From positions 62,001 to 126,000 of the forward strand of contig CACNFB010000002.1 of assembly GCA_902619665.1 (NCBI GenBank): a DNA stretch of 64,000 bases. Direction: 5' to 3'. The notes under the pieces were generated by a model, which was not told where the DNA came from, did not search any database, and was given only the letters and a program-made list of their open reading frames with translations. Shown one piece after another: positions 1 through 9,196 of the stretch. A program made the translations under genes and the position numbers. Each line of letters begins with the position of its first letter. Within the stretch, counting starts at the first letter, position 1. The DNA comes from an uncultured Pelagibacteraceae bacterium (GTDB lineage Bacteria > Pseudomonadota > Alphaproteobacteria > Pelagibacterales > Pelagibacteraceae).

Positions 1-1
1 T

Positions 2-97
2 AAAAATTCTAAAAATATAACAGCAACCGGAAATTCAAAAAAAGAGGCAGAACAAAAAGCTGCGAAAAAACTTTTAACTACTTTAAAGTTAATATGA
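2..97 (+). CDS. rnc: ribonuclease III, C-terminal end (partial, 5' end outside window)
   Basis: Only the last 31 codons are present. They read as the final helix of a double-stranded-RNA-binding domain: TGNSKKEAEQKAAKKLL matches the G-x-S-K-K-x-A-E-x-x-A-A pattern that closes RNase III proteins. RNase III processes rRNA precursors and cleaves structured RNA in the cytoplasm. The stop codon TGA overlaps the ATG of recO in an ATGA junction, so the two are probably co-transcribed and translationally coupled. The identification rests on this short tail plus the recO neighbour. In many Proteobacteria era lies between rnc and recO; here there is no room for it. Confidence 0.75.
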   Translation, partial: KNSKNITATGNSKKEAEQKAAKKLLTTLKLI

Positions 98-777
98 TTT
101 GGTCAGACAAAGGTTTTTTATTATCAAAATTACCTTTTCAGGAAAATTCCGTTATTGCAAATTTTTATACAAATAAACACGGTAAATATTCAGGCATAAT
201 ATATGGTGCTACATCGAAAAAAATTAAAAATTATCTACAAGTAGGTAATGAGTTATATCTAGAATATAATTCTAAAAATGAAAATACACTTGGTTATTTT
301 AAAGTAGAAATTATTAATCCCCATGCATCTAAATTCTTTTCAGAAAAAAAAAAACTATATTGTATAGTATCAATGTTAGAATTAATTAAGGTCTTAACTG
401 TAGAGGGTCAAGAAAATATAAAGATATACAAACTTATTGATGATTTATTTAAATTGCTTAATAATGAAAATTGGTCAGTTGAATATGTTTTTTGGGAACT
501 TAACTTATTAAAATTTATTGGTTTTGATATCAATATCAAAGATTATTGTAAATATGAAAATACTAATAATAGTAGAACTTATTACATAGAAAATTTACAA
601 AAAAAAATAATAGTTCCTAATTTTCTTGTAGAAGATTACAGCAAAATCAAGATAACCAAAGAAGATATCTATAATTCATTAATTTTAATAAGCGAATATA
701 TGAAAAAAAATATATTTATACAAAATAATATAAATTTTCCTCTCTCAAGAAATAATTTTATTAATTATTTTAAATAG
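94..777 (+). CDS. recO: DNA repair protein RecO
   Basis: A 227-residue protein of normal RecO length. The N-terminal ~80 residues have the OB-fold pattern of RecO (DKGFLLSKLPFQENSVI, then THKHG-like NKHGKYSGIIYGATSKK), followed by a helical C-terminal part. RecO helps RecR load RecA onto SSB-coated gaps in the RecFOR pathway. The start is the ATG that overlaps the upstream rnc stop. The zinc-finger cysteines found in some RecO proteins are not evident, which is common in Proteobacteria. The gene ends directly against the convergent hemB with no spacer. The call comes from overall pattern and context; sequence conservation in RecO is low. Confidence 0.82.
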   Translation: MIWSDKGFLLSKLPFQENSVIANFYTNKHGKYSGIIYGATSKKIKNYLQVGNELYLEYNSKNENTLGYFKVEIINPHASKFFSEKKKLYCIVSMLELIKVLTVEGQENIKIYKLIDDLFKLLNNENWSVEYVFWELNLLKFIGFDINIKDYCKYENTNNSRTYYIENLQKKIIVPNFLVEDYSKIKITKEDIYNSLILISEYMKKNIFIQNNINFPLSRNNFINYFK

Positions 778-1770
778 TTATTTTAAAATTTTATCTAGGT
801 AATCTGCGTAATAACTAATAATAGCATTTGCCCCGGCTCTTTTGAAAGATAGCAGAGTTTCGTAAATTGCATCATTACTTAAAATTTTTTTTTTTATTGC
901 ATTTCTGATTATACTATACTCTCCAGAAACTTGATATGCTAACACAGGTATTTTAAATTTATTTTTAACCTCTTTAATTACATCTATGTACGGTAGGCCC
1001 GGTTTTACCATTACCATATCCGCACCTTCTTTTATATCAAGGGCAACTTCTCTTAATGCTTCATCAATATTGCTATAATCCATTTGGTAAGTTTTTTTAT
1101 CACCCTTAAGAGCTTTTTTTGAACCCACTGCATCTCTAAAAGGACCATAAAAAGATGATGAATATTTTATAGCATAAGATAGGATTTGTATTTTTTCATA
1201 TCCATTTTTATCCAAAGCTTTTCTTATTTCACCAATTCTACCATCCATCATATCTGATGGAGCTATTACATCACATCCCATTTCAGCTTGTAACAGAGAT
1301 TGTTTAATTAAAATCTGAATTGTTTTGTCGTTTAAAATTTCTTTTTTTTTAATTAATCCATCATGACCATGTGAAGTATAAGGATCTAGTGCGACATCAC
1401 ACATTATACCTATTTCATTTCTATATCTTTTTTTAATTTTAATTATAGCTTTTGATACAAGGTTATTTTCATTCAAAGCCTCGGATCCATTGTTATCTTT
1501 TAATTTTTTATTGGTATTTGGAAAAAGTGCTAACATTGGAATTTTGTTTTTAATTGCACGATCAATAATTACAGATAAATTATCAATACTATATCTATAA
1601 ACACCTTCCATTGACTTTATTTTTTGCTTTTTATTTTTTCCATTAGTAAGAAATATCGGCAATACAAAATCACTCCCAGATAGAGTGTTTTCTCTTACAA
1701 GTCTTCTTGACCATTCCTCTTTCCTAGATCTTCTCATCCTCAAATTTGGATATTTTCCAGTGATAATCAT
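778..1770 (-). CDS. hemB: delta-aminolevulinic acid dehydratase (porphobilinogen synthase)
   Basis: Condenses two molecules of 5-aminolevulinate to porphobilinogen, the second common step of tetrapyrrole (heme) synthesis, in the cytoplasm. The protein is 330 residues, the usual size. Seen: the N-terminal RMRRSRKEEWSRRLVRE block, the metal/active-site segment CDVALDPYTSHGHDG (the aspartate-type site of Mg-dependent alphaproteobacterial enzymes rather than the zinc cysteine triad), and the two lysines of the active site in AIKYSSSFYGPFRDA and VMVKPGLPYIDVI. A start six bases further upstream would be TTG; the ATG at 1770 is preferred. Single gene, convergent with recO and divergent from the oxygenase gene. 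Confidence 0.95.
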   Translation of the reverse strand: MIITGKYPNLRMRRSRKEEWSRRLVRENTLSGSDFVLPIFLTNGKNKKQKIKSMEGVYRYSIDNLSVIIDRAIKNKIPMLALFPNTNKKLKDNNGSEALNENNLVSKAIIKIKKRYRNEIGIMCDVALDPYTSHGHDGLIKKKEILNDKTIQILIKQSLLQAEMGCDVIAPSDMMDGRIGEIRKALDKNGYEKIQILSYAIKYSSSFYGPFRDAVGSKKALKGDKKTYQMDYSNIDEALREVALDIKEGADMVMVKPGLPYIDVIKEVKNKFKIPVLAYQVSGEYSIIRNAIKKKILSNDAIYETLLSFKRAGANAIISYYADYLDKILK

Positions 1771-1844
1771 TCTCAAATATTATTTTAATGCGACAATAGT
1801 AATATATATAATTTTAGTCTATAAGTTATTAGTAAAAAGTAATT

Positions 1845-2435
1845 ATGTCACTATCATTTAATGATTTTCAAAAACAAGAAATAAAATTCGATATAAATAA
1901 ATTAAAAGAAGCCTATAGCCAGGTTCTCAAAATAAAAGATTTTCAAGGTATTGAGGGAGTTACTAACTTTGGAGCTATTTCCTTAACTCAAATTCCTGGT
2001 GACCCAGATTCCATCAAAGGCAACAAAGCAAGGGGTGTTTTCTGGACAAAACCTGACCAGACAGGAAAAGAAGTTATAAGAGATCAAATGATAGACGAAG
2101 CTGCTTATTCAGAATTTATAAGTGATTATAAGGAGACATATTTTAAAGAAGTAGTAGAGACTTTACAAAAAAAATATAAGTTAGGTCGTGTAAGAATTTT
2201 ATTAAAAACACCAAGATCTACATTAAGTTGGCACAGAGATCCTGAACCAAGATTGCATATTCCAATTATAACTAATCCCGGTTCAATAATGGTTATAGAT
2301 AATGTTGCAAAACATATGCCCGCTGATGGATCAGTTTGGATTACAAATAATACAAAATATCATAATGCTTTTAATGGTGGTGAAGAAAATAGAATACACC
2401 TAGTAGCATGTGTTTTGGACTATAAGTTTAATTAA
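1845..2435 (+). CDS. aspartyl/asparaginyl beta-hydroxylase-like Fe(II)/2-oxoglutarate oxygenase
   Basis: A 196-residue protein whose C-terminal half has the jelly-roll signature of the Asp/Asn beta-hydroxylase family: a metal-binding H-x-D in SWHRDPEPRLHIPI, with the family-typical arginine and histidine after it, and a distal histidine in NNTKYHNAFNGGEENRIHLV that also provides the 2-oxoglutarate-binding arginine. Such enzymes use Fe(II), O2 and 2-oxoglutarate to hydroxylate a substrate; the substrate here is unknown. It stands upstream of rpiB with one base between stop and start, so it may head the long riboflavin/one-carbon transcript. Family call good, function unassigned. Confidence 0.75.
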   Translation: MSLSFNDFQKQEIKFDINKLKEAYSQVLKIKDFQGIEGVTNFGAISLTQIPGDPDSIKGNKARGVFWTKPDQTGKEVIRDQMIDEAAYSEFISDYKETYFKEVVETLQKKYKLGRVRILLKTPRSTLSWHRDPEPRLHIPIITNPGSIMVIDNVAKHMPADGSVWITNNTKYHNAFNGGEENRIHLVACVLDYKFN

Positions 2436-2436
2436 A

Positions 2437-2859
2437 TTGAAAATTTTTATTTCATCAGATCATGCAGGCTTTAGTTTAAAAAATTATATCTTTGAAAATT
2501 TAAAAAAAAAAAAATTTAAGATTGAAAATTTAGGGCCTTTTAATGATAAATCTGTAGACTACCCAATTTATGCAAAAAAATTAGCTAATAAAGTGTCCAA
2601 AAACAAAACAAATTTTGGAATACTTGTTTGTGGATCTGGTACAGGTATGGCAATAGCTGCAAATAAAGTAAAAAATATAAGGGCTGCTATGTGTTATAAT
2701 GTGAAAAATACGAAATTATCTAGATTGCATAATAACGCAAATGTTATTACAGTAGGATCTAGGCTAACTAGTAAAAATTTAGCTTTTAAATTAGTAAATA
2801 TTTTTTTGAAAACTAAATTCGAAGGTGGTAGACACTTAAGGAGAATTAAAAAAATTTAA
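2437..2859 (+). CDS. rpiB: ribose-5-phosphate isomerase B
   Basis: Interconverts ribose 5-phosphate and ribulose 5-phosphate in the pentose phosphate pathway. Seen: the N-terminal [12 protein letters not shown] phosphate/substrate loop, the catalytic cysteine and anion hole in [17 protein letters not shown], and GGRHLRRI near the C-terminus; 140 residues is the RpiB size. I chose TTG at 2437, one base after the upstream stop, because the protein then begins at the first beta strand. A GTG at 2410 would add nine residues and overlap the previous gene. Next gene glyA follows after four bases, so this is an operon member. Confidence 0.92.
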   Translation: MKIFISSDHAGFSLKNYIFENLKKKKFKIENLGPFNDKSVDYPIYAKKLANKVSKNKTNFGILVCGSGTGMAIAANKVKNIRAAMCYNVKNTKLSRLHNNANVITVGSRLTSKNLAFKLVNIFLKTKFEGGRHLRRIKKI

Positions 2860-2863
2860 ATAT

Positions 2864-4174
2864 ATGTCTAGTGAAAAAAAATATATAAATCCTGACTTTC
2901 AAAGCTTTTTTGAAAATAGTTTGTCATCATCTGATCCAGAGATTTATAAAGCTATAAATGATGAATTACTTAGGCAACAACAACATATAGAACTTATAGC
3001 TTCCGAAAATATAGTTTCAAATGCGTTGCTGCAAGCACAAGGCTCTGTTCTTACGAATAAATATGCAGAAGGTTATCCGGGCAAAAGATACTACAACGGC
3101 TGTGACCATGTTGATACAGCAGAAAGTTTAGCAATAGAAAGAATTAAAAAATTATTTAATTGTAAATTTGCAAATGTTCAGCCGCATTCTGGCGCACAAG
3201 CTAATGGAGCTGTTTTTTTAGCATTGTTAAAACCAGGTGATACCATTTTGGGTATGAGTTTAAATTCTGGTGGACACTTAACGCATGGTTCAAAAGCATC
3301 TGTTTCTGGTAAATGGTTTAACGCAATTAGTTACGAAGTAGACAAAGAAACTGAATTATTAGATTACAAAGATATTGAAAATAAAGCTATGGAACATAAA
3401 CCCAAGTTAATAATTGCAGGGGGAAGTGCTTATTCTAGAGTTATAGATTTTAAAAGATTTAAAGATATTGCGGAAAAAGTTGGAGCTTATTTAATGGTAG
3501 ATATGGCGCATTTCTCTGGACTAGTAGCTGGTAAAGGTTATCCAAATCCAGTTGACCACGCAGATGTAGTAACATCAACAACTCATAAAGTTTTTAGAAG
3601 TGCACGAGGTGGAATAATTTTAACAAACAGAGAAGATCTATCTAAAAAATTTAATTCTGCAGTTTTTCCAGGATACCAAGGCGGTCCATTAATGCATGTA
3701 ATAGCTGCAAAAGCGGTTGGTTTTTTGGAAGCGCTGAAGCCAGATTTTAGAAATTATATATCTAACGTTCTTGCTAATGCAAAGATGTTAGCTGAAACAT
3801 TAAAAAATAATGGATTTAAAATTTATTCTGGAGGCACTGATACACATTTAATGTTGGTTGATTTACGTCCATTTAATGTGAAGGGCAATATGGCAGCAGA
3901 TAGTTTATGTAGAGCCAATATAACTTGTAATAAAAATGGAATACCATTTGATACAGAAAGCCCAATGATTACATCTGGAATTAGATTAGGAACTCAAGCA
4001 GCAACAACAAGAGGATTTGGATTAGAAGAATTTAAATTGGTAGGTAATTTGATTACTAAAGTAATTAAGGGATTATCAACTAATCAAGAGGATAATAGTA
4101 AAGTTGAAAATGAAGTAAGAAAAGAAGTTATCAATCTTTGCTCTAAGTTTCCAATTTATAAAAATTTAAAATAA
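2864..4174 (+). CDS. glyA: serine hydroxymethyltransferase
   Basis: PLP enzyme that converts serine and tetrahydrofolate to glycine and methylene-THF, the main source of one-carbon units. Seen: [35 protein letters not shown] (substrate-binding Tyr), [15 protein letters not shown], and the PLP-lysine in [13 protein letters not shown]. The segment after that lysine is usually T-L-R-G-P-R-G-G, so VFRSARGG is a divergent version. The length of 436 residues is normal. It lies in the rpiB-glyA-nrdR-rib cluster; glyA-nrdR-ribD is a familiar alphaproteobacterial order. No glycine riboswitch fits in the four bases upstream. Confidence 0.96.
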   Translation: MSSEKKYINPDFQSFFENSLSSSDPEIYKAINDELLRQQQHIELIASENIVSNALLQAQGSVLTNKYAEGYPGKRYYNGCDHVDTAESLAIERIKKLFNCKFANVQPHSGAQANGAVFLALLKPGDTILGMSLNSGGHLTHGSKASVSGKWFNAISYEVDKETELLDYKDIENKAMEHKPKLIIAGGSAYSRVIDFKRFKDIAEKVGAYLMVDMAHFSGLVAGKGYPNPVDHADVVTSTTHKVFRSARGGIILTNREDLSKKFNSAVFPGYQGGPLMHVIAAKAVGFLEALKPDFRNYISNVLANAKMLAETLKNNGFKIYSGGTDTHLMLVDLRPFNVKGNMAADSLCRANITCNKNGIPFDTESPMITSGIRLGTQAATTRGFGLEEFKLVGNLITKVIKGLSTNQEDNSKVENEVRKEVINLCSKFPIYKNLK

Positions 4175-4179
4175 CTTAA

Positions 4180-4638
4180 ATGATCTGTCCGTGTAAAAAA
4201 GGGGAAACTTCAGTTGTTGACTCTAGACCAACAGAAGATGGAACTGCAATTAGAAGAAGAAGACTTTGTACTACCTGTGGTGAAAGATTTACAACATTTG
4301 AAAGAATTCAAATAAGAGAACTCACAATTGTAAAAAAAAATGGCCGAAAGTCTCCCTTTGATAGAGAAAAATTGTCTAAATCAATTTACATAGCATTAAA
4401 GAAAAGGCCAATAGATACAGATACAGTTGAAAAATTTATAACTAAAATATCTAATTCGTTGGAAGAAATTGGTCAAAGTGAGATTTCATCCAGCACAATA
4501 GGAACAATGGTAATGGATGGTCTTAAAAACTTAGATCCTGTTGCTTATGTTAGATTTGCTTCCGTGTATAGAAATTTTAGAGAAGAAAAAGATTTCGTTC
4601 AATTTGTAGACAAAATAGATGTCTTCAAAAAAAGATAA
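4180..4638 (+). CDS. nrdR: transcriptional repressor NrdR
   Basis: NrdR senses ATP/dATP through its ATP-cone and represses ribonucleotide reductase genes. The protein is 152 residues: an N-terminal zinc ribbon, then the ATP-cone ([20 protein letters not shown] onwards), then [19 protein letters not shown]. The second half of the ribbon is normal ([17 protein letters not shown]). The first metal pair reads M-I-C-P-C, so the usual C-P-x-C has lost one residue and is C-x-C. The gene overlaps ribD by 20 bases, so both are translated from one message. Confidence 0.94.
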   Translation: MICPCKKGETSVVDSRPTEDGTAIRRRRLCTTCGERFTTFERIQIRELTIVKKNGRKSPFDREKLSKSIYIALKKRPIDTDTVEKFITKISNSLEEIGQSEISSSTIGTMVMDGLKNLDPVAYVRFASVYRNFREEKDFVQFVDKIDVFKKR

Positions 4639-5701
4639 ATTTTACCTCAAATTAGCTTTAAATTTGGCCAAACAACACGAGGGTTTGACCAGCGAAAATC
4701 CATCAGTTGGTTGTGTTATAGTTAAGAATAATAAAATTTTATCACTCTCAAAAACATCAATTAATGGAAGGCCGCACGCAGAGGTTAATGCTATTCGTTT
4801 AGCAAATACAAATGATCTTAAAGGCTCTACTATTTATGTAACATTGGAGCCATGCACACATCAAGGAAAAACACCACCTTGCACTGATTTAATTATCAAA
4901 AAAAAAATATCAAAAATTGTATATGGATCTAATGATATTGATAAAAGAACTGCCAATAAACTTAAAATAGCTTTAAGAAAGTATAATATTTCTACAAAAC
5001 AAGTTAAGATGAAAGAAATTACTGACTTTTATAAAAGTTATTTTTATATTAGAAAAAATAAATTACCTTACATTACTGCAAAATTAGCTTGCTCTAATGA
5101 CTATTATATTTACTCAAAAAAAAACAAAAATATTACTAATGAATTATCTCGAAAAACTTCTCACTTATTAAGATATAAGAATAACGCAATACTAATCTCA
5201 TCTAAAACTTTAAATAAAGATAATCCCTTTTTAAATTGTAGAATTAAAGGTTTAGAAAATTATTCACCTACAAAAATTATTTTAGATAAAAAATTAAATT
5301 ATAAAAAAAATCTTAATATCTTTAAAGATAATACAAAAAAATGTATTTTCTTTTATAACTATTCTAATAAAAAAAAATTATCCATACTTAAAAAAAATAA
5401 GATAAAACATTATAAAATTAATTTGGATAATCAAAATAATCTAGATTTTATAGAAATTAAAAAGAAATTATTTAAATTGAATATAAATTATCTTCTAATA
5501 GAGGGTGGCAAAGAATTAACTAAATCTTTAATACAAAAAAAACATATTAATCAGTTTTTTCTATTTAAAAGTGGGAAAAATTTAAATACAAATGGACAAT
5601 TGAAGATAAAGGAAATAGTTAATCAATTAAATAAGAGATTTAAAAACAAAATGAATTTAGATATTCATCTAAATGAAGATAAAGTTACTAATTATAGTTA
5701 A
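4619..5701 (+). CDS. ribD: bifunctional riboflavin biosynthesis deaminase/reductase RibD
   Basis: Catalyses the second and third steps of riboflavin synthesis: deamination of the pyrimidine from GTP cyclohydrolase II, then NADPH-dependent ribose reduction. The N-terminal deaminase (about residues 1-145) has the zinc site [11 protein letters not shown] and [15 protein letters not shown]. The C-terminal reductase (about 150-355) starts at [16 protein letters not shown] and carries [13 protein letters not shown]. The reductase half is lysine- and asparagine-rich and diverged but the length (360) is standard. The start lies inside the end of nrdR. Two bases separate it from ribE. Confidence 0.93.
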   Translation: MSSKKDKFYLKLALNLAKQHEGLTSENPSVGCVIVKNNKILSLSKTSINGRPHAEVNAIRLANTNDLKGSTIYVTLEPCTHQGKTPPCTDLIIKKKISKIVYGSNDIDKRTANKLKIALRKYNISTKQVKMKEITDFYKSYFYIRKNKLPYITAKLACSNDYYIYSKKNKNITNELSRKTSHLLRYKNNAILISSKTLNKDNPFLNCRIKGLENYSPTKIILDKKLNYKKNLNIFKDNTKKCIFFYNYSNKKKLSILKKNKIKHYKINLDNQNNLDFIEIKKKLFKLNINYLLIEGGKELTKSLIQKKHINQFFLFKSGKNLNTNGQLKIKEIVNQLNKRFKNKMNLDIHLNEDKVTNYS

Positions 5702-5703
5702 TT

Positions 5704-6294
5704 ATGTTTAATGGTATTATTTTTAATAAAGGGATTGTAAATAAGATTAAAAAAAGCACTAAAGGTGTAAATATTTTTGTCAAAAGCAATCTAAAAGTAA
5801 AAAAAAAAGACTTAGGTGTTTCGATATGTTGCGATGGTGTTTGTTTAACAATGGTATCCCTCAAGAATAAAGTAATGGAATTTTACTTATTAAAAGAGAC
5901 AATGAATAGATCTAAATTTAAAAACATATCTATTGGTGATAAAATAAATCTTGAATTACCTTTAAAATATGGTCAGAAAATTTCAGGTCATTTATGCCAG
6001 GGTCATGTTGACTGCACATCAAAGGTAAATAGAATTATTAACAAAGGCAAATCAAGAATATATGATTTCACAATTGATAAAAAAAATTTATCGTATTTAA
6101 TACCTAAAGCATCTATTCTCTTAAATGGTGTATCTTTAACTATATCTAAGGTCACAAAAAATGGTTTTCAAGTATGGTTAATTCCTCACAGTTTAAAACT
6201 TACAAATTTATCAGATCTTAAAAAGGGACAAATTGTCAATGTTGAAATTGATATTTTATCAAAATATATAAAAAAACATTATGGTAAAAAGTAA
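5704..6294 (+). CDS. ribE: riboflavin synthase, alpha subunit
   Basis: Dismutates two 6,7-dimethyl-8-ribityllumazine molecules into riboflavin and the pyrimidine precursor. The 196-residue protein has the two tandem lumazine-binding barrels: the first begins MFNGIIFNKGIV and contains GVSICCDGVCLTM, the second begins GQKISGHLCQGHVDCTS and contains LNGVSLTISKV, followed by the trimerisation helix. It overlaps ribBA by 14 bases, so it belongs to the ribD-E-BA-H unit. No FMN riboswitch was seen before the rib genes, as the upstream genes leave no space. Confidence 0.93.
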   Translation: MFNGIIFNKGIVNKIKKSTKGVNIFVKSNLKVKKKDLGVSICCDGVCLTMVSLKNKVMEFYLLKETMNRSKFKNISIGDKINLELPLKYGQKISGHLCQGHVDCTSKVNRIINKGKSRIYDFTIDKKNLSYLIPKASILLNGVSLTISKVTKNGFQVWLIPHSLKLTNLSDLKKGQIVNVEIDILSKYIKKHYGKK

Positions 6295-7381
6295 TTATAC
6301 TCCAATAGATAAAATAATAAGGTCTGCAAAAAAAGGTGAAATGTATATCCTCGTTGATGATGAAAATCGTGAGAATGAAGGAGATTTAGTAGTTCCTGCA
6401 TCATATGTAACATCAAAAAAAATTAATTTCATGGCCAAATATGGTAGAGGATTAATTTGTCTAGCTATTACCGACAAACAAGCAAAAAAATTAAATTTAT
6501 CATTAATGTCCCCAATAAATAATTCAAGAAATCAAACTGCCTTTACTATTTCTATTGAGGCAAAAAAAGGTGTTACAACTGGTATTTCAGCCAAAGATAG
6601 GTCCAAAACTATCAAAACAGCTATTAAAGATAAGGTTAAAAAAGAGGAAATTGTTTCTCCTGGACATATTTTTCCAATTATATCAAAAGATGGTGGTGTA
6701 TTAGTTAGGGCAGGGCATACAGAAGCATCTGTAGATATTTCAAAACTTGCAAATAAAAATCCATCTGCAGTTATATGTGAAATAATGAATGATGATGGTG
6801 TTATGGCAAAAGGCAAAGAGCTTTTTGATTTCGCAAAAAAACATGATCTTAAGATTGGTAAAATTGAAGACTTGATTTCTTATAGACTCAAAAATGAGAA
6901 ATTAATCAAATTAAAAAAAAAAGATCATATAACAATAAATAATCAAAAATTTTCTATTAAAGTATTTGAAAATTTATTAGATGGGTCTGAGAATTTTGCT
7001 TTAGTAAAAGGTAAAATAAAATCTAATAAGAATATTAGAGTTAGAGTTATATCTTCAAATATTGTAGAAAATTATCTTATGGGAAAAAATTTACCAAATT
7101 CATTTAGTAAAACTTTAAAATATTTTCAAAAATTTAATAATTGTGTACTCATATTCATTAGGGATACTAACATTAAGTCCGTATCTGCAACCTTACGTGA
7201 TTTAAAATCAGAGAAAATTAAAAAGAGACCCGATCAATTAATAAGAAATTACGGTATAGGTGCACAAATAATAAAATCATTAAAGATCAAAAATATGATT
7301 TTAGTTACAAGATCCCCAAAAAAAGTTGTAGGTCTAGAAGGATTTGATATAAAAATTGTTAAACAAGAGATTATTAAATGA
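6281..7381 (+). CDS. ribBA: 3,4-dihydroxy-2-butanone 4-phosphate synthase with degenerate GTP cyclohydrolase II domain
   Basis: The N-terminal domain (about 1-205) is an intact RibB that converts ribulose 5-phosphate to the four-carbon unit of lumazine: VDDENRENEGDLVVPA (acidic Mg site), RAGHTEASVDI and a PSAVICEIMNDDGVMAKG segment. The C-terminal domain (about 210-366) aligns in position and length with RibA but lacks the zinc cysteines and active-site motif. Where RibA has R-V-H-S-E-C-L-T-G-D, this protein reads RVRVISSNIVENYLMG, and there is no C-x-C nearby. GTP cyclohydrolase activity is therefore unlikely and a separate ribA is expected elsewhere. It overlaps ribH by four bases. Confidence 0.9.
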   Translation: MVKSNYTPIDKIIRSAKKGEMYILVDDENRENEGDLVVPASYVTSKKINFMAKYGRGLICLAITDKQAKKLNLSLMSPINNSRNQTAFTISIEAKKGVTTGISAKDRSKTIKTAIKDKVKKEEIVSPGHIFPIISKDGGVLVRAGHTEASVDISKLANKNPSAVICEIMNDDGVMAKGKELFDFAKKHDLKIGKIEDLISYRLKNEKLIKLKKKDHITINNQKFSIKVFENLLDGSENFALVKGKIKSNKNIRVRVISSNIVENYLMGKNLPNSFSKTLKYFQKFNNCVLIFIRDTNIKSVSATLRDLKSEKIKKRPDQLIRNYGIGAQIIKSLKIKNMILVTRSPKKVVGLEGFDIKIVKQEIIK

Positions 7382-7764
7382 AAAAAAAAGTCCTTATAGT
7401 TATATCAAATTATTATAAAGAGATTAGCGAGGCTTTATTAAAAAGTACTAAAAGTTATCTTAATAAACAAACTAATTTAAAAATTATTAAAGTCCCCGGT
7501 GTTTTTGAAATACCAGTAATAATTTCAAAAAATATAAATAAATTTGATGGTTTTGTAGCTATTGGTTGTGTAATTAAAGGAAAAACTGCTCATTTTGATT
7601 TAATATCGAAATCCGTAATTGATGCAATAATGAATATAAGTATAGATAGTAAAAAACCAATAGGAAACTGTATTTTAACGTGTTTTAATTACAAGCAAGC
7701 TTTAGCAAGGAAAAACAAGGGGAAAGAAGCAGCTTTAGCGTTAAATTCTATTCTATATAAATAA
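7378..7764 (+). CDS. ribH: 6,7-dimethyl-8-ribityllumazine synthase
   Basis: Makes lumazine from the RibB and RibD products, the penultimate step of riboflavin synthesis. Seen: substrate segment KVPGVFEIPVIISK and GCVIKGKTAHFDLISKSVID with the catalytic histidine after G-K-T-A. At 128 residues it is on the short side of the family (usually 140-160), missing some of the N-terminal extension that helps build icosahedral capsids, so a pentamer or decamer is possible (inference). The start overlaps ribBA in an ATGA junction; nusB follows after 12 bases, the usual ribH-nusB order. Confidence 0.93.
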   Translation: MKKKVLIVISNYYKEISEALLKSTKSYLNKQTNLKIIKVPGVFEIPVIISKNINKFDGFVAIGCVIKGKTAHFDLISKSVIDAIMNISIDSKKPIGNCILTCFNYKQALARKNKGKEAALALNSILYK

Positions 7765-7776
7765 ATCAATTTTAAA

Positions 7777-8181
7777 ATGAGGAAAATTTTTAGTCCAAAA
7801 AATAACCCTAGAGTTATGATTATCCAGATTTTATATGGGAAGTATTACAATAATGATCAAAATATAATTATTCCTAAACATAGGTTTAAAAAATTTATAA
7901 AAGATGTGGTTTTTGGTACAATTGAAAGAAATGAAGTAATAATAACGGAAATAAAAAAATATTTAGACTCAGACTTGAACTTAAAAAAACAAGATAATGT
8001 TTTTTTAATTATTTTAAAAAGTGCCATTTATGAACTTCTATATAAACCCTCAACATCATCAAAAATAATTATTAAAGAATATTTGAACGCATCAAATTTT
8101 TTTGTTGAGGATGCAAAAACAAAATATTTAAATGCATTACTTGACAAAATTTCTAAAAATTTGAGATTAAATAATGAATGA
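7777..8181 (+). CDS. nusB: transcription antitermination factor NusB
   Basis: An all-helical RNA-binding protein that, with NusE (S10), binds boxA RNA and supports antitermination of rRNA transcription. The protein is 134 residues with N-terminal RVMIIQILYGKYY and central ILKSAIYELLYKPSTSSKIIIKEYLNASNFF, which correspond to the NusB helices ending in (L/I)NEYV-x(1-2)-A. The C-terminal KYLNALLDKISKNLR matches the F-V-N-A-V-L-D motif. It lies between ribH and thiL (8-base overlap with thiL), the same order as in many Proteobacteria, and this supports the call. Confidence 0.9.
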   Translation: MRKIFSPKNNPRVMIIQILYGKYYNNDQNIIIPKHRFKKFIKDVVFGTIERNEVIITEIKKYLDSDLNLKKQDNVFLIILKSAIYELLYKPSTSSKIIIKEYLNASNFFVEDAKTKYLNALLDKISKNLRLNNE

Positions 8182-9139
8182 AAGTAATTTGATAAGAAAT
8201 TATTTAGCTAAACTAGTGAAAAATAATCCATCTGCATTAAAGTTAAATGATGATGTTTTTTTTGATAAAAAAAATAAAAATATAATTTCTGTTGATACCT
8301 ATGTAGAAAAGATTCACTTTCCAAACTTCAATAAACCAGATTTATTAATTAAAAAAATAATTAGATCTTCAATATCAGATTTAATATGCAAAGGCGTTAT
8401 ACCTAAATATTATTTTATTTCAGGTAGTGGAAATAAACAGTCTTTTAGTAGCAAAAACTTAAAGAAAATAATTAATTCATTAAAATCTGAACAAAAGAAA
8501 TTTTCTATTAAACTATCTGGAGGTGATACAGTTTTTTCCAAGATAAATTCATTCACTGTTGTTTCATTAGGATACAGTGACAAAATAGTTAAAAGAAATA
8601 ATGCTAAAGTAAATGACGATATTTATATCACAGGTGATTTAGGTGATAGTTATGTAGGTTTAAAATATTTACAAAAAAAAAGATTTAAAAAAAATATTCA
8701 CAAAAAATATTTTATAAACAAATTCTATTTACCAAAAATTAACTTAGAATTTTCAAAATATTTAATAAAATTAGCAAATACCTCTATCGATATTTCCGAT
8801 GGACTTTTAATTGATTTAAATAGAATGATTAATAACCAAAATATTTCTTCCGAAATTTATTTTGATAAAATACCTATATCTAGTAAATTACAAATTTTTT
8901 TAAGTAAAAATTCTTTTAAAAAAAGTAAATTTATTTTTAATGGAGATGACTATCAGATTTTATTTACTTCAAATAAATCTAACAGAGATAAAATTAACAA
9001 TATTTCAAGAATAACCAAAACAAAAATTAGCAGAATAGGTCAAATTTTATCCAAAAAAAAATTCAAGTTTAGGCTACTAAATGGAGATAATGTACAAAAA
9101 TTCACAAAAACCCCAGGCTACGAGCATCTTTTCACTTAA
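8174..9139 (+). CDS. thiL: thiamine-monophosphate kinase
   Basis: Phosphorylates thiamine monophosphate to the active cofactor thiamine diphosphate. Seen: LNDDVFF (from the G-D-D-A motif), SVDTYVEKIHF, IKLSGGDTVFSKI, NDDIYITGDLGDSYVGL, SIDISDGLLIDLNRM and IFNGDDYQILFTS, which are the acidic metal/ATP motifs of the PurM-like ThiL fold in order. The length of 321 is normal. It is the last gene of the rib-nusB run. SAR11 cells are known to salvage thiamine precursors, so the kinase would act after condensation of pyrimidine and thiazole parts. Confidence 0.92.
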   Translation: MNESNLIRNYLAKLVKNNPSALKLNDDVFFDKKNKNIISVDTYVEKIHFPNFNKPDLLIKKIIRSSISDLICKGVIPKYYFISGSGNKQSFSSKNLKKIINSLKSEQKKFSIKLSGGDTVFSKINSFTVVSLGYSDKIVKRNNAKVNDDIYITGDLGDSYVGLKYLQKKRFKKNIHKKYFINKFYLPKINLEFSKYLIKLANTSIDISDGLLIDLNRMINNQNISSEIYFDKIPISSKLQIFLSKNSFKKSKFIFNGDDYQILFTSNKSNRDKINNISRITKTKISRIGQILSKKKFKFRLLNGDNVQKFTKTPGYEHLFT

Positions 9140-9196
9140 TATTTTATTGCCTTTTATGTTTTATTTTGTATTGTCCGATTTTTAAAATACAAATTT

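Noticed and set aside
2860..2863. glycine riboswitch before glyA, and FMN riboswitch before the rib genes
   Set aside because: Genes are only 2-14 bases apart or overlap across this run; no space or conserved sequence for an aptamer.
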